Source: an uncultured Vampirovibrio sp.
GTDB lineage: Bacteria > Cyanobacteriota > Vampirovibrionia > Gastranaerophilales > Gastranaerophilaceae
Length of the DNA: 59,433 bases
Direction of reading: 5' to 3'
Assembly: GCA_910583725.1 (NCBI GenBank)
Contig: CAJTXZ010000019.1
Span: forward strand, 1 to 59,433
In this document: positions 7,923 through 16,826 of the stretch, piece by piece
Position numbering within the stretch: position 1 is the stretch's first letter
Layout of the letters: each line of letters opens with the position of its first letter
Position numbers and translations under genes: made by a program
Notes under the pieces: model-generated
Seen by the model: the letters and a program-made list of their open reading frames with translations, nothing else
Databases searched by the model: none
What the model was told of the DNA's origin: nothing

Positions 7923-8558
7923 TTAAGTAGAAAGCTGGTTTGGAAGCTTTGCATTAACAAAAGACGGGGCTTGGTTTTTAGCAGCTTTTAATTTTGCATA
8001 TTGCTCTTTAGCTTTTTGTTGTTCTTCAACGGTAGTTGCATTTTTTGCCTGCTCGCCGACCTGATTGTATAAATCTTGTTCTATTCTGTTTGATTGAAGA
8101 TAAACATCCATTTCTTCAGATTTTTTGTGTGCGTTGACTTTGCCTTGATACATAGATTTTGGGGCATTATATATGGTATAAATACTTGCTAAAAGCCCCA
8201 CTATACCAACAAGAATGGCGCCTGTTGTGGCAACTGCCCATGCAAGTTTTTTGCCTGAACCCTGAACATTTTTATGATTTTTTTCTGAAAGCTTGGAACC
8301 TGCCTCAAAGGCTGTGTCTATTAAATCTGTATCTTCAAATATGTACCAAAGAGCCTTTGCGCCAAAGCCAAGACCTGCGACGATAGAAGCTTTTAAAACG
8401 TCTAATTGTTCCATGCCTTTTTTGATAGGGTTTTCAGGGTCATGTTCAACGCTGTTTTCGGAAGGTTTTTGACGATTACTATTTTTAGCAGTGAAATTTA
8501 CCTGCCTTTGCATTTTATGATTTTGAATATTAAAATTTCTTACAGAATTTATTTTCAT
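7923..8558 (-). CDS. Lineage-type membrane protein with NFTAKN motif, paralogue of the next gene
   Basis: The 211-residue protein begins MKINSVRNFN and has NFTAKN near residue 22. A polar stretch follows, then two hydrophobic segments (about 53-67 and 105-125), then a charged helical C-terminus. Its segment GKVNAHKKSEEMDVYLQ aligns with TKVNATVKEKEMDVFTR in the upstream gene 8568-9083, so the pair is a tandem duplication. Only 9 bp separate them and no strong ribosome site is visible, so translation may be coupled. No function is assigned. It sits downstream of ftsZ on the same strand but after a terminator. Confidence 0.7.
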   Translation of the reverse strand: MKINSVRNFNIQNHKMQRQVNFTAKNSNRQKPSENSVEHDPENPIKKGMEQLDVLKASIVAGLGFGAKALWYIFEDTDLIDTAFEAGSKLSEKNHKNVQGSGKKLAWAVATTGAILVGIVGLLASIYTIYNAPKSMYQGKVNAHKKSEEMDVYLQSNRIEQDLYNQVGEQAKNATTVEEQQKAKEQYAKLKAAKNQAPSFVNAKLPNQLST

Positions 8559-8567
8559 ATTTGATTA

Positions 8568-9083
8568 TTAAAATTGCGTGATTCCTAATGTTGAAGCTCT
8601 GTTTCCAGCCTGCAATTTCAGGTTATGATTTAATTTGTCATCTAAAGAAACTTCCGGGTCTTTTACTTCGTTGTGTACCTCTTTTGTTAAATCTTTTTTA
8701 AGTTCTTTATCCCTTGTGAAGACATCCATTTCCTTTTCTTTAACGGTGGCATTTACCTTTGTGTGGTAAAGCTTGGATGGCAACGTTAAAGCCAATGTTC
8801 CAAGGGTAGCTATTGCACCTGCAATCATTGGCACCTTTGAAAATAATTTTGTATCCTCTTTTAAGGCTGAAGTCAAGCCTGCTACAACGGCGCCGACAAT
8901 GGCAGATGTTCCTGCTGATGATAAAACAGCCAGCCTTCTTTCAGTCTTTACACTAACGGGGTTGTAATATTCATCTTCCTTTTCTATAGGGGCAGGGCTT
9001 TTAGTGTTTTCTTCATCGTTTCCTTTAAAGTTTATTGCTGCTTTTGGTGCAAATGCTCTTGCGCTAACAGGTGAAATATTCAT
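8568..9083 (-). CDS. Lineage-type membrane protein with NFKG motif
   Basis: The start is the ATG at 9083, which has GGAGGG six bases upstream; the TTG at 9095 overlaps that ribosome site and is not the start. The 171-residue product begins MNISPVSARAF with INFKGN near residue 20. It has two hydrophobic helices (about 52-68 and 86-102) and a soluble charged tail containing MDVFTRDKELKKDL. It is homologous to its neighbour at 7923-8558. An early NFxG/FG motif also occurs in the proteins at 16407 and 18375. The function is unknown. Confidence 0.7.
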   Translation of the reverse strand: MNISPVSARAFAPKAAINFKGNDEENTKSPAPIEKEDEYYNPVSVKTERRLAVLSSAGTSAIVGAVVAGLTSALKEDTKLFSKVPMIAGAIATLGTLALTLPSKLYHTKVNATVKEKEMDVFTRDKELKKDLTKEVHNEVKDPEVSLDDKLNHNLKLQAGNRASTLGITQF

Positions 9084-9221
9084 AATGCCCTCCAATTATT
9101 ATTTAAAGATGTAATTATAAAACATGTAAATATGAAAAATTGCTACTTTTAAGTATTTTTGTAAATATTTATGAATTATTTTAACATTTCTTAACTTATT
9201 TATTACCGTCTCAATAACTTG

Positions 9222-9246
9222 AAAAGGCGGATTTTTTATCCGCCTT
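9222..9246 (-). terminator. ftsZ terminator
   Basis: AAGGCGGAT (9224-9232) pairs with ATCCGCCTT (9238-9246) around a short A-rich loop. Read on the minus strand it lies just after the ftsZ stop, followed by a short TTTC tail. Confidence 0.6.
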
Positions 9247-9262
9247 GTATTACTTTGTTTAA

Positions 9263-10456
9263 TTATCTTTTAGGATTTAAAAACTCGGGTATGTCTAAAA
9301 GCCCGCCGCCTGATGGCTCATGAGATGGTCTTGAAGGTTCAAAGAAAGGCTGGCTTGGCTGCTGCTGCGGCTGGCTTGGCTTATTTCCTAAATCAGAGAA
9401 TGATAAACCGCCGCCAAAGATATCAGCTGCGCTTAATTTTCTTTCTTGAGCCTGAGGTGCTTCACCGCCTTTTAATTGGAAACCTGTTGCAATAACAGTG
9501 ATTTGGATTTCTCCCTGAATTCTGTCATCAATAACAGAACCAAAGATAACTTCTGCATTATCTGCAACTGCGTCGTGAATAACGCTGGCTGCCTCATTTA
9601 CCTCATGAAGAGTCATATCAGGACCGCCTGAAACATTCATAATGATACCGGTTGCACCGTTTATTGAAGTTTCAAGCAATTTGGAATTGATTGCAAGCTT
9701 TGCAGCTTCCATTGCTCTTCCTTCGCCTGATGCTTTACCGATACCCATCAGGGCTGAGCCTGAGGCTTGCATTACAGCACGTACATCGGCAAAGTCAACG
9801 TTAATTAAGCCAGGGATAACGATTATATCTGAAATACCCTGAACACCTCTTAAAAGAACTTCATCAACAACAAGGAAAGCGTCTCTCATTGTTGTTCTTC
9901 TTTCAACAACTTCGATTAATTTGTCGTTTGGTATAACAATAAGGGCATCAACATTTTCTTTTAATTTTTCAAGGCCGGCAACAGCCTGATTCATACGTTT
10001 TTTGCCCTCAAAGCCAAAAGGTTTTGTAACAACACCAATTGTTAGGGCGCCTAATTCTTTTGCAATTTTTGCAACAACAGGAGCAGCACCGGTTCCTGTT
10101 CCGCCGCCCATTCCGGCTGTAACAAAGACCATATCAGAACCATCTAAGGCAACGAGTAAATCTTCCCTTGATTCTTCTGCTGCTTTTTCGCCAACTGAAG
10201 GGTCACCGCCTGCGCCTAAACCGCTTGTAAGTTTTGCACCGAGCTGAATCTTCTTTGGTGCTGATGACATTTCAAGAACCTGGGCATCTGTATTCATTGC
10301 CCAAAACTCTACACCGCCAAGGCCGGCTTTAATCATTCGGTTAACAGCATTTCCGCCGCCGCCGCCTACGCCTATAACTTTTATGTTTGCTTGGGATGAA
10401 TATCTGCTGTAGTCGGTTGTTTTTCTATCGTAGTTATCTAGTCTGAACTTTTCCAC
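9263..10456 (-). CDS. ftsZ: Cell division protein FtsZ
   Basis: FtsZ is the tubulin-like GTPase that forms the division ring. The 397-residue protein has the N-terminal VIGVGGGGGNAVNRM segment, the tubulin signature GGGTGTGAAPVVA (about 118-130) and the T7 region with NVDFADVR. A Gln/Pro-rich linker follows, then the C-terminal peptide LDIPEFLNPKR, which binds FtsA/SepF-type tethers. The start is GTG at 10456 with GAGGG nine bases upstream; no in-frame ATG fits. It stands alone, away from a dcw cluster, divergent from glnA. Confidence 0.97.
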   Translation of the reverse strand: MEKFRLDNYDRKTTDYSRYSSQANIKVIGVGGGGGNAVNRMIKAGLGGVEFWAMNTDAQVLEMSSAPKKIQLGAKLTSGLGAGGDPSVGEKAAEESREDLLVALDGSDMVFVTAGMGGGTGTGAAPVVAKIAKELGALTIGVVTKPFGFEGKKRMNQAVAGLEKLKENVDALIVIPNDKLIEVVERRTTMRDAFLVVDEVLLRGVQGISDIIVIPGLINVDFADVRAVMQASGSALMGIGKASGEGRAMEAAKLAINSKLLETSINGATGIIMNVSGGPDMTLHEVNEAASVIHDAVADNAEVIFGSVIDDRIQGEIQITVIATGFQLKGGEAPQAQERKLSAADIFGGGLSFSDLGNKPSQPQQQPSQPFFEPSRPSHEPSGGGLLDIPEFLNPKR

Positions 10457-10650
10457 TTTATGTGACCCTCATTTTGTTTTAACGTTTTGGATATTATTTT
10501 GGCACTATACTATATAAATATATCTTTACTTATTACTATATGTAAAAAGCATTCATAAGTAAAGCCTTTAATATAATTATGCTCAAATTTTAACAAAATT
10601 CAATTAATTTTTACACAACTTAATAGTAAACTGCCTGCTTTTACTACTAT

Positions 10651-10666
10651 TGTAACAAATGTTACA
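10651..10666. promoter_or_regulatory. NtcA-type (CRP/FNR family) binding site in front of glnA
   Basis: TGTAACAAATGTTACA is a perfect 16-bp palindrome that contains GTA-N8-TAC, the consensus of the cyanobacterial nitrogen regulator NtcA. It lies just upstream of the glnA -35 and also within the divergent ftsZ-glnA spacer. The centre is about 49 bp from the predicted start, close to but not identical with the classical -41.5 class II position. Another CRP/FNR-family protein could use it. Confidence 0.6.
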
Positions 10667-10671
10667 ATTTT

Positions 10672-10701
10672 TTGACTTATTTGCGCATAGTGAGCAATAA
10701 T
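10672..10701 (+). promoter_or_regulatory. glnA promoter
   Basis: TTGACT (10672-10677), 18 bp, AATAAT (10696-10701). It lies directly downstream of the NtcA-type site and 42 bp before the glnA ATG. Confidence 0.55.
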
Positions 10702-10742
10702 AAGTTGTTAAATAAAAAACCAAATTTTCAGGAGGATTAAAA

Positions 10743-12095
10743 ATGGAGTACATTCCACAACAAGGCAAAGCATTAACAAAGGAAGAGATTAAGAGCATTA
10801 TTGAAAAAAATAATGTGAGGTTTATAAGACTTCAATTTGTTGATATTAACGGCAAAGTAAAAAATATGGCAGTACCTTCAAGCCAGATTGACAAGGTTTT
10901 AAACGATGAGTGTATGCTTGATGGTTCATCAATTAAGGGTTTTAGAAGCATAGAAACATCTGATATGTACTTTTTCCCTGATTTATCAACATTTTCACTC
11001 CTTCCTTGGAGAAAAAATGAAGAAGAAGGCACAAACGTTGCAAGAATTATCTGCGATATCCATAATGCAGATGGTACGCCGTTTGAAGGGTGTCCAAGAT
11101 GTAACCTGAAAAGAGTAATTAAAGAAGCTGCAGATTTAGGGTATGTATTAAACGTGGGCCCTGAAGCAGAATTTTTCCTCTTCAATATGGATGAAAAAGG
11201 CAGGCCAACGCTTCAAACGCATGATAAGGCCGGATATTATGATGTAGGGCCTGATGACAGGGGCGAAAATCTTCGTGCGCAGATGGTTGAAACGCTTACT
11301 AAAATGGGCTTTGATATTGAAGCAAGCCACCATGAAGTAGCTGACGGGCAGCATGAGATTGACTTTAAATATGCTGATGCACTAACAACTGCTGATAATG
11401 TTGTTTCATTTAAGTATGCCGTAAAAGCAGTTGCGGCAAGGAATAATTTATATGCAACGTTTATGCCAAAGCCTGTTTTTGGAATTAACGGCTCTGGTAT
11501 GCATTGTAATGTTTCTTTATTTAAAGATGGCAGAAACGCTTTTTATGATGAAAATGCGCCTTATCAATTGTCGCAAGAAGCAATGTATTCAATAGGTTCA
11601 CTCCTTGAAAATGTTATGGGCTTTACTGCTGTTGCAAATCCGTCTGTTAACAGCTATAAGAGGCTTGTTCCAGGGTATGAAGCACCTGTATACCTTGCAT
11701 GGTCTCTTGCAAACAGAAGTGCTCTTATAAGAGTTCCTGCAAAACGCGGAAACGGAACAAGGATTGAGTTAAGATCTCCAGACCCATCCTGCAATCCGTA
11801 TCTTGTATTTGCAGTAATGTTAACTGCCATGATTGAAGGTATTAAAAATAAAACTAATCCGCCAAAGCAGACGGAAGAAAATATTTATGAAATGTGCGCA
11901 AAAGAAAGGGCTGAAAAAGGCATTGCCTCTTTACCAGGTGCTTTGAATGAAGCAATTTATTTAATGAAGAGAAATGAGCTTGTTAAAAAGGCTTTGGGCG
12001 AGCACATTTATAATGAATTTGTTTCATCAAAAGAAAAGGAATGGGATGATTACCGAACAAAAGTTTCCGCTTGGGAAATTGAGAATTATCTGTAA
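10743..12095 (+). CDS. glnA: Glutamine synthetase type I (GSI-alpha like)
   Basis: It makes glutamine from glutamate, ammonia and ATP, the main ammonium assimilation step. The 450 residues include the beta-grasp N-terminal domain, MLDGSSIKGF, EAEFFLF (metal ligands), NGSGMHCNVS, NRSALIRVPA and the ELRSPDPSCNPY segment near the active site. The length, and the lack of a recognisable adenylylation-Tyr loop, match the shorter alpha type that is controlled by feedback and transcription rather than by GlnE. AGGAGG precedes the ATG. The NtcA-type box upstream implies nitrogen control. Confidence 0.96.
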   Translation: MEYIPQQGKALTKEEIKSIIEKNNVRFIRLQFVDINGKVKNMAVPSSQIDKVLNDECMLDGSSIKGFRSIETSDMYFFPDLSTFSLLPWRKNEEEGTNVARIICDIHNADGTPFEGCPRCNLKRVIKEAADLGYVLNVGPEAEFFLFNMDEKGRPTLQTHDKAGYYDVGPDDRGENLRAQMVETLTKMGFDIEASHHEVADGQHEIDFKYADALTTADNVVSFKYAVKAVAARNNLYATFMPKPVFGINGSGMHCNVSLFKDGRNAFYDENAPYQLSQEAMYSIGSLLENVMGFTAVANPSVNSYKRLVPGYEAPVYLAWSLANRSALIRVPAKRGNGTRIELRSPDPSCNPYLVFAVMLTAMIEGIKNKTNPPKQTEENIYEMCAKERAEKGIASLPGALNEAIYLMKRNELVKKALGEHIYNEFVSSKEKEWDDYRTKVSAWEIENYL

Positions 12096-12118
12096 GGCTT
12101 AAAGTAAAGTTCTAAATT

Positions 12119-12152
12119 TAAGCCCTCAAGGATTTTGGGGGCTTATTTTATA
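12119..12152 (+). terminator. glnA terminator
   Basis: TAAGCCC (12119-12125) pairs with GGGCTTA (12139-12145), with extra pairing inside, followed by TTTTAT. Confidence 0.7.
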
Positions 12153-12296
12153 AATGGTAGAAAGCCGGTTAATTGCTGTACTAAGTTCGTCTGCAGCCTT
12201 TGCATCAGTTTTATAAAGAACAGTATTATATGCTTTTGTTTTGGCTCATGCATAGGTTTTCATTGATTCTGCTATTTTTCTTGCACATTTGTAGTT
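12126..12296 (-). pseudogene. Possible gene remnant between glnA and the ORF6N gene
   Basis: One minus-strand frame reads as a plausible helical protein tail (ARKIAESMKTYA, stop, then AYNTVLYKTDAKAADEL and AINRLST). It is cut by a TGA and bounded by stops, with no start or ribosome site. It may be a decayed gene or chance. The rest of 12096-12369 shows only the glnA terminator. Confidence 0.25.
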
Positions 12297-12369
12297 AACT
12301 AAATGTTAATAAAATTTTTTGTCAAAAAATACGTGGTGTTTGCAACTGTTTGTATAAAAATTTGCTACT

Positions 12370-12927
12370 TTAATTTATTGTAAAGCCTATTTGTTTTGTA
12401 TCTTTTGGTTTTTCAATAAGATTATTTAAAACCTCTATAATTTGTTTTATGGTTGCTTCATTTTCATTAAATCTATTTTCTGTATTTTCGATATGGAGCA
12501 TAAGGATTTTCTTTAATTCTACAACTTCGGAATTCTTAGAGGTTTGCAGCATTGCGTATTGCCTTAGTGCGATAAATGTTTCAACGATTTTTATACTTAT
12601 TTCGATTGCCTTATCGCTATTTAAAACGCTTGCAAGCATTGTAACACCGTGTTCTGTGAAAACAAAAGGCAAATAACGCACTTTTGAAATGTTTGAATTT
12701 GCGGTCACAATTTGTGACCGCAAAATATCCCATTCAGGTTGCGAAAGCTGAAACATAAAGTTTTTAGGAAAACGTTTGATATTGCGCTTTACAGATTGGT
12801 TGAGCTTTTTTAATTCAACGCCGTATAACATTGCCAAATCTCTATCTATCATGACTTTTTGCCCTCTGATAGTAAAGATTTTGTTTTCAATGGTATTGAT
12901 TGTTGTAATTTCTGTTTTATTTGTCAT
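12370..12927 (-). CDS. ORF6N-domain (phage-type) DNA-binding protein
   Basis: The 185-residue protein has the ORF6N domain at about residues 12-95 (IFTIRGQKVMIDRDLAMLYG, later FPKNFMFQL and FVFTEHGVTMLASVL), followed by a helical, coiled-coil-like tail. ORF6N proteins are found in phages and as single genes in many gut genomes and are linked to DNA binding and anti-repressor-like roles. It sits alone between glnA and gyrB, 16 bp downstream of the gyrB stop on the same strand. It is likely an acquired accessory gene in a core region. Confidence 0.85.
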   Translation of the reverse strand: MTNKTEITTINTIENKIFTIRGQKVMIDRDLAMLYGVELKKLNQSVKRNIKRFPKNFMFQLSQPEWDILRSQIVTANSNISKVRYLPFVFTEHGVTMLASVLNSDKAIEISIKIVETFIALRQYAMLQTSKNSEVVELKKILMLHIENTENRFNENEATIKQIIEVLNNLIEKPKDTKQIGFTIN

Positions 12928-12943
12928 ATTTGTATAATTTTAC

Positions 12944-15394
12944 CTATGTATCAATGTTTGTAGCGTATACGGCGTTTTGTTCAATGAAATCACGCCTTGG
13001 GGCAACATTGTCGCCCATTAATACATCAAACAGCTGGTCGCACAGCATTGCATCTTCGATACTAACCTTTAGGAGGGTTCTGTTTGCAGGGTCCATAGTT
13101 GTTTCCCACAACTGCTGCGGCATCATTTCGCCAAGACCTTTAAACCTTTGAATTTGCATGCCTTTTTTGCCCCTTTCATCCACAAGCCTTTGGAGCTGTG
13201 CAAAAGATGTTATTTCAGATTCTCCCTCAGGTGTTTCAAAAATTAAAGTTTTTTCTTCCTCAATTAAGAATTCACGAATTTTAGGATAAGAATTTTTTAG
13301 TCTCTCAAATTCTTTTGATTTAATCATATTAACAGTAATTAAGGCAGGTTCAATGTCTTCACCTAAATTTGCCTTAATATAGTATTTAGAGTTTTCAGGA
13401 TTTTGTGTTAATGATACAGAATAGTTCTTAGCTTCATCTATGCCGTAGTTTTCAGCGTGGTCTTGAATATAGTGGGCAAGATAAGCATGGATTTCTTTCA
13501 TTCTTTCTTCATTTTCAAAATCCTCAGGCTTGATTTCGGACCTTATTAATCCCCTTACAATAACAGACGGCATCTGGTTAATTATCGGGTTGTGGAAAGA
13601 TTTATAGTATGTTGACATTGAATACAATATGTTTTCAAGGTTATCGCCCGTTAAGGATTTTGCTTTATTTTTATCGTACAATACAACGCTCTTTATGCCT
13701 CTTTCCCTTACCATCTTTTCAAGGGCACGGTCATCATATAGATATTCTGCAACTTTCCCTATTGTTACCTTGTATAAAGGCGGCTGTGCAATATAAACGT
13801 AGCCATTATCAATCAAGGGTTTTGCGTATCTAAAGAAGAAGGTTAGAAGCAGTGTTCTAATGTGCGCACCATCAACATCAGCATCTGTCATAAAAATAAT
13901 TTTGTGATATCTTAGCTTTTCAATATTAACTTCTTCTTCATTTTTGGAAATATTTATTCCCATAGCCTGAATGAGGGATTGAATTTCATTGTTATTATAC
14001 ATTTTATCAAGGCGTGCGCGCTCAACGTTTAAGATTTTACCTCTTAATGGTAAAATTGCCTGAAACATTCTGTTTCTGCCTTGTTTAGCTGAACCTCCGG
14101 CTGAATCTCCCTCAACTATGTATAATTCGCACTTTTCAGGTTCTCTGTTTGAACAGTCTGCAAGTTTTCCTGGCAGTGTTGATGTTTCAAGGGCTGATTT
14201 TCTTCTTGTTAATTCCCTTGCTTTTCTTGCAGCCTCTCTTGCTCTTTGTGCCTGTAAAATTTTATCAACTATTAATTTTGCATATTTTGGGTTAAATTCA
14301 AGCCATTCCATAAATTTATCCCTGACAGCGTCATTAACAATTGGTGTCACTTCGGCGTTTCCAAGTTTTTCTTTTGTTTGGCCTTCAAATTCAGGGTTTG
14401 GAATTTTAACTGAAACAATTGCAGTTAAGCCTTCTCTAATGTCTTCCCCTGCAAGGTTTGAGTCATTTTCTTTTATGAGATTGTTTTTTCTTGCATAGTC
14501 GTTAATTACCCTTGTGATACCGTTTCTAAAGCCGGTTAGATGTGTTCCGCCAAAATGGGTATTAATGTTGTTTGCAAAGCAAAGAACGTTTTCTGTGTAG
14601 GCGTCTGTGTATTGCATTGCAATTTCAACAGCCGTGCCTTCAATTGTTTTTTCAATGTATACAGGCTTTTCAAACATTACATTTTTGTTTTTGTTTAAAT
14701 GTTCAACATAGCTTGCAATACCGCCTTCATAGTGGAATGTGTGCTCTTTGCAATTTTTTTTGTCTATGAATATTAATTTTAAGCCTTTGTTTAAAAAGGC
14801 CATTTCTCTGAATCTGTTTGCAATTACATCACAGTCAATTTCTGTGGTTTCTGTGAATATTTCAGGGTCTGCCCAGAATGTTGTTTTGGTGCCTCGTTTA
14901 TCGGTTTCCCTTATCTTTTCAACAGGATTAACAGGTTCTCCTCTTAAATATTCCTGTCTGTGAACCCAGCCGTCACGGCTTACTTCAACGATATATTTTT
15001 CTGATAAGGCATTTACAACTGACGCACCAACGCCGTGAAGCCCGCCTGATACCTTGTATCCGCCATCGCCGAATTTACCGCCGGCATGGAGCACTGTATG
15101 TACAATTTCAAGGGCAGATTTTCCGCTGTCGGGCTTAATATCGACAGGAATGCCTCTTCCATTATCCTCGACAGTTACAGAATTGTCTTCGTGGACCGTT
15201 ATGGTTATTGTGTTACAGTATCCAGCCAAGCTTTCATCTATTGAATTGTCAACGATTTCATATATACAGTGGTGTAAGCCCCTTTGAGAGGTTGAACCTA
15301 TATACATACCCGGACGAAGCCTTACAGCTTCAAGACCTTCCAGTACTCTAATATTACTTGCATCATAGCTTTGATTAGTTGTTGTATTTGTCAT
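12944..15394 (-). CDS. gyrB: DNA gyrase subunit B
   Basis: This is the ATPase subunit of gyrase, which introduces negative supercoils together with GyrA. The 816 residues include the GHKL ATPase (EIVDNSIDE, DNGRGIP, GLHGVGASVVNALS), the transducer, the TOPRIM domain (EGDSAGGSAKQGR; DADVDGAHIRTL) and the C-terminal GyrB tail (QRFKGLGEMMPQQLW). At 816 residues it belongs to the long form, with an extra domain between TOPRIM and the tail as in Gram-negative GyrB; the about 640-residue form lacks it. GGGGAT precedes the ATG. Confidence 0.97.
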   Translation of the reverse strand: MTNTTTNQSYDASNIRVLEGLEAVRLRPGMYIGSTSQRGLHHCIYEIVDNSIDESLAGYCNTITITVHEDNSVTVEDNGRGIPVDIKPDSGKSALEIVHTVLHAGGKFGDGGYKVSGGLHGVGASVVNALSEKYIVEVSRDGWVHRQEYLRGEPVNPVEKIRETDKRGTKTTFWADPEIFTETTEIDCDVIANRFREMAFLNKGLKLIFIDKKNCKEHTFHYEGGIASYVEHLNKNKNVMFEKPVYIEKTIEGTAVEIAMQYTDAYTENVLCFANNINTHFGGTHLTGFRNGITRVINDYARKNNLIKENDSNLAGEDIREGLTAIVSVKIPNPEFEGQTKEKLGNAEVTPIVNDAVRDKFMEWLEFNPKYAKLIVDKILQAQRAREAARKARELTRRKSALETSTLPGKLADCSNREPEKCELYIVEGDSAGGSAKQGRNRMFQAILPLRGKILNVERARLDKMYNNNEIQSLIQAMGINISKNEEEVNIEKLRYHKIIFMTDADVDGAHIRTLLLTFFFRYAKPLIDNGYVYIAQPPLYKVTIGKVAEYLYDDRALEKMVRERGIKSVVLYDKNKAKSLTGDNLENILYSMSTYYKSFHNPIINQMPSVIVRGLIRSEIKPEDFENEERMKEIHAYLAHYIQDHAENYGIDEAKNYSVSLTQNPENSKYYIKANLGEDIEPALITVNMIKSKEFERLKNSYPKIREFLIEEEKTLIFETPEGESEITSFAQLQRLVDERGKKGMQIQRFKGLGEMMPQQLWETTMDPANRTLLKVSIEDAMLCDQLFDVLMGDNVAPRRDFIEQNAVYATNIDT

Positions 15395-15521
15395 GCTATC
15401 CCCTATAAAGTCTAAATTTGGCCGTATTCCTGATTTAATTTAATAATTAAACCTGCCTCCATAGTAATATTGTACTATAAAAAGGCAGGTGCGCAAATTT
15501 TGTGATATTATCCTTTTTTAT

Positions 15522-15674
15522 TTACTGTTCTAAGATTTCTCTTGCGATATTTATTACATCTTTTTTATTTTTCAATGAGGGAAAAGCCTTTTTTAACAAT
15601 TCAGCAAGCGTGGCCTCATCCATATCCAAATGAACTTCATATTTGTTTTTGGACTTGGCTATTTGGGCTGCCAT
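15522..15674 (-). CDS. Small protein, possible antitoxin-like partner of the zeta-toxin remnant
   Basis: The 50-residue product MAAQIAKSKN... has the internal segment YEVHLDMDEATLAELLKKAF (an extended start at 15683 adds MFT). The strand-then-helix pattern resembles small antitoxins, but no family is recognised. It overlaps the short ORF 15637-15717 in another frame, and the two may be one gene split by a frameshift. It is the last gene downstream of the zeta-like remnant and may be its neutraliser. Confidence 0.4.
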   Translation of the reverse strand: MAAQIAKSKNKYEVHLDMDEATLAELLKKAFPSLKNKKDVINIAREILEQ

Positions 15675-15717
15675 AGTAAACATATAATTCTAAAGCTTCT
15701 CTGTAGTTATAATTCAT
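15637..15717 (-). CDS. 26-codon ORF overlapping the end of the zeta-toxin remnant
   Basis: MNYNYREALELYVYYGSPNS and a few more residues are encoded. AAAGGA lies 8 nt before the ATG, the best ribosome site in this cluster, and the start overlaps the end of the zeta-like frame. It then overlaps the following small gene in a different frame. It is either a real coupled mini-gene or the 5' part of a frameshifted antitoxin. Confidence 0.35.
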   Translation of the reverse strand: MNYNYREALELYVYYGSPNSQVQKQI

Positions 15718-16311
15718 CTATTTTTCCTTTTGCAATTTGACAAATTTTGTTAAATTTATCCTGCATATGCATATTTATTGTATCAAAATTTTCTTGCATC
15801 CCGCAAGATACTATCATGGGAGCATAATTATAACCGTTATAAAATAATGTCCATTCATCTGCTAATAATCTGTAATTATCCCAGAATTTTATAATACTTT
15901 TATAGTATCTTCGAATAATGTCTTCTTCCGAAACATTATGTCCGCCGTTTTCTACTCTTTTCTTTACCCTTTCTACACAGGCTGCACAGCTTTGAAGAAA
16001 ACAGTATATAATTATAATTTTATAGTCTTGCTGCTTTGCTTGCTTTATAATTTTTGTAATATTATTGCCGGATAATGTTGATTCTACTGCAAATGATTTA
16101 TTTAGTTTAAAAAAAGGTTTAGTCTTTTAAAATATTCTTTTCCTGCTGAAACAGGAACACTGTTAATTGCATTAGGACATATTTCTTTAGCTATCTTGTC
16201 AGCATTTAAAAATTCCAGTCTTTTTCCCTTTAAAAAAACTTCTGCCAAAGTACTTTTACCGCTTCCGTTTGCCCCTGCTATAATAATATAAAATTTTATT
16301 GTTTACGCCAT
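15707..16311 (-). pseudogene. Zeta-toxin-like P-loop kinase, broken by a stop and a frameshift
   Basis: The first frame reads IIIAGANGSGKSTLAEVF (Walker A) up to KEYFKRLNLFLN and a stop. The second frame continues with SFAVESTLSGNN, then CVERVKKRVENGGHNVSEED and RRYYKSIIKFWDNY. The EST-LSG and NGGHNV-RRYY blocks are typical of zeta-type kinases, which phosphorylate UDP-GlcNAc in known members. The join lies in a run of seven A on the plus strand near 16115. The only ATG (16311) is followed by an in-frame TAA at codon 3. Two lesions argue for decay, unless the A-run is an assembly error and a non-ATG start is used. The remainder of 15395-15521 holds only the gyrB upstream region. Confidence 0.75.
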
Positions 16312-16406
16312 AAGCAATATTTTAGCATAAATTTTTAGCGGCCCGCAAATTTTATTATTTACATGTTTTATATGACTGCAGAGAGTAAAAAGGAGAGTCT
16401 TGTAAA

Positions 16407-16826
16407 ATGAAAATTAATGGTATGGCAAATCAGGGAATGCAAAGTTTTGGTAGGTTGATTGTATCAAGAGATCAAGCCACAAGAAATTTTATCGGCAGAT
16501 TGGTAAATAATGATAAGGAAGCACTTCAGCAAACCATAGAAACTTTTGATAAGTTTGATAAACGCTCAGGTGATACGCCCGTCTTCTTTAGAGCAAATTG
16601 TCAATGCGGAGATAGGTATGATCTTGAAGTCTTTGATTATAAGCGGTGCCACTGGGCTTGTGATTCGATACGAAAATATGATAACGACAATTTTAAAAAG
16701 GAGGCATTGAGAGAGCTTGGCAATCTCTACCATAACTTCAAACGTGATTTTGATGAAAAACAGGCAGTTACAGATATGGAATATTGTAGTGAAAATTCAA
16801 AAGAAATATTCAACCGATATGCGTAA
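16407..16826 (+). CDS. Hypothetical protein with early SFGR motif
   Basis: The 139-residue soluble-looking protein begins MKINGMANQGMQSFGRL, the M(K/N)I...FG start seen in other small proteins of this window. The middle has a Cys pair (CQCG) and the segment KRCHWAC; the C-terminal half is helical and charged. GGAG lies about 12 nt before the ATG. It is divergent from the zeta-toxin remnant and no family is recognised. Confidence 0.65.
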   Translation: MKINGMANQGMQSFGRLIVSRDQATRNFIGRLVNNDKEALQQTIETFDKFDKRSGDTPVFFRANCQCGDRYDLEVFDYKRCHWACDSIRKYDNDNFKKEALRELGNLYHNFKRDFDEKQAVTDMEYCSENSKEIFNRYA

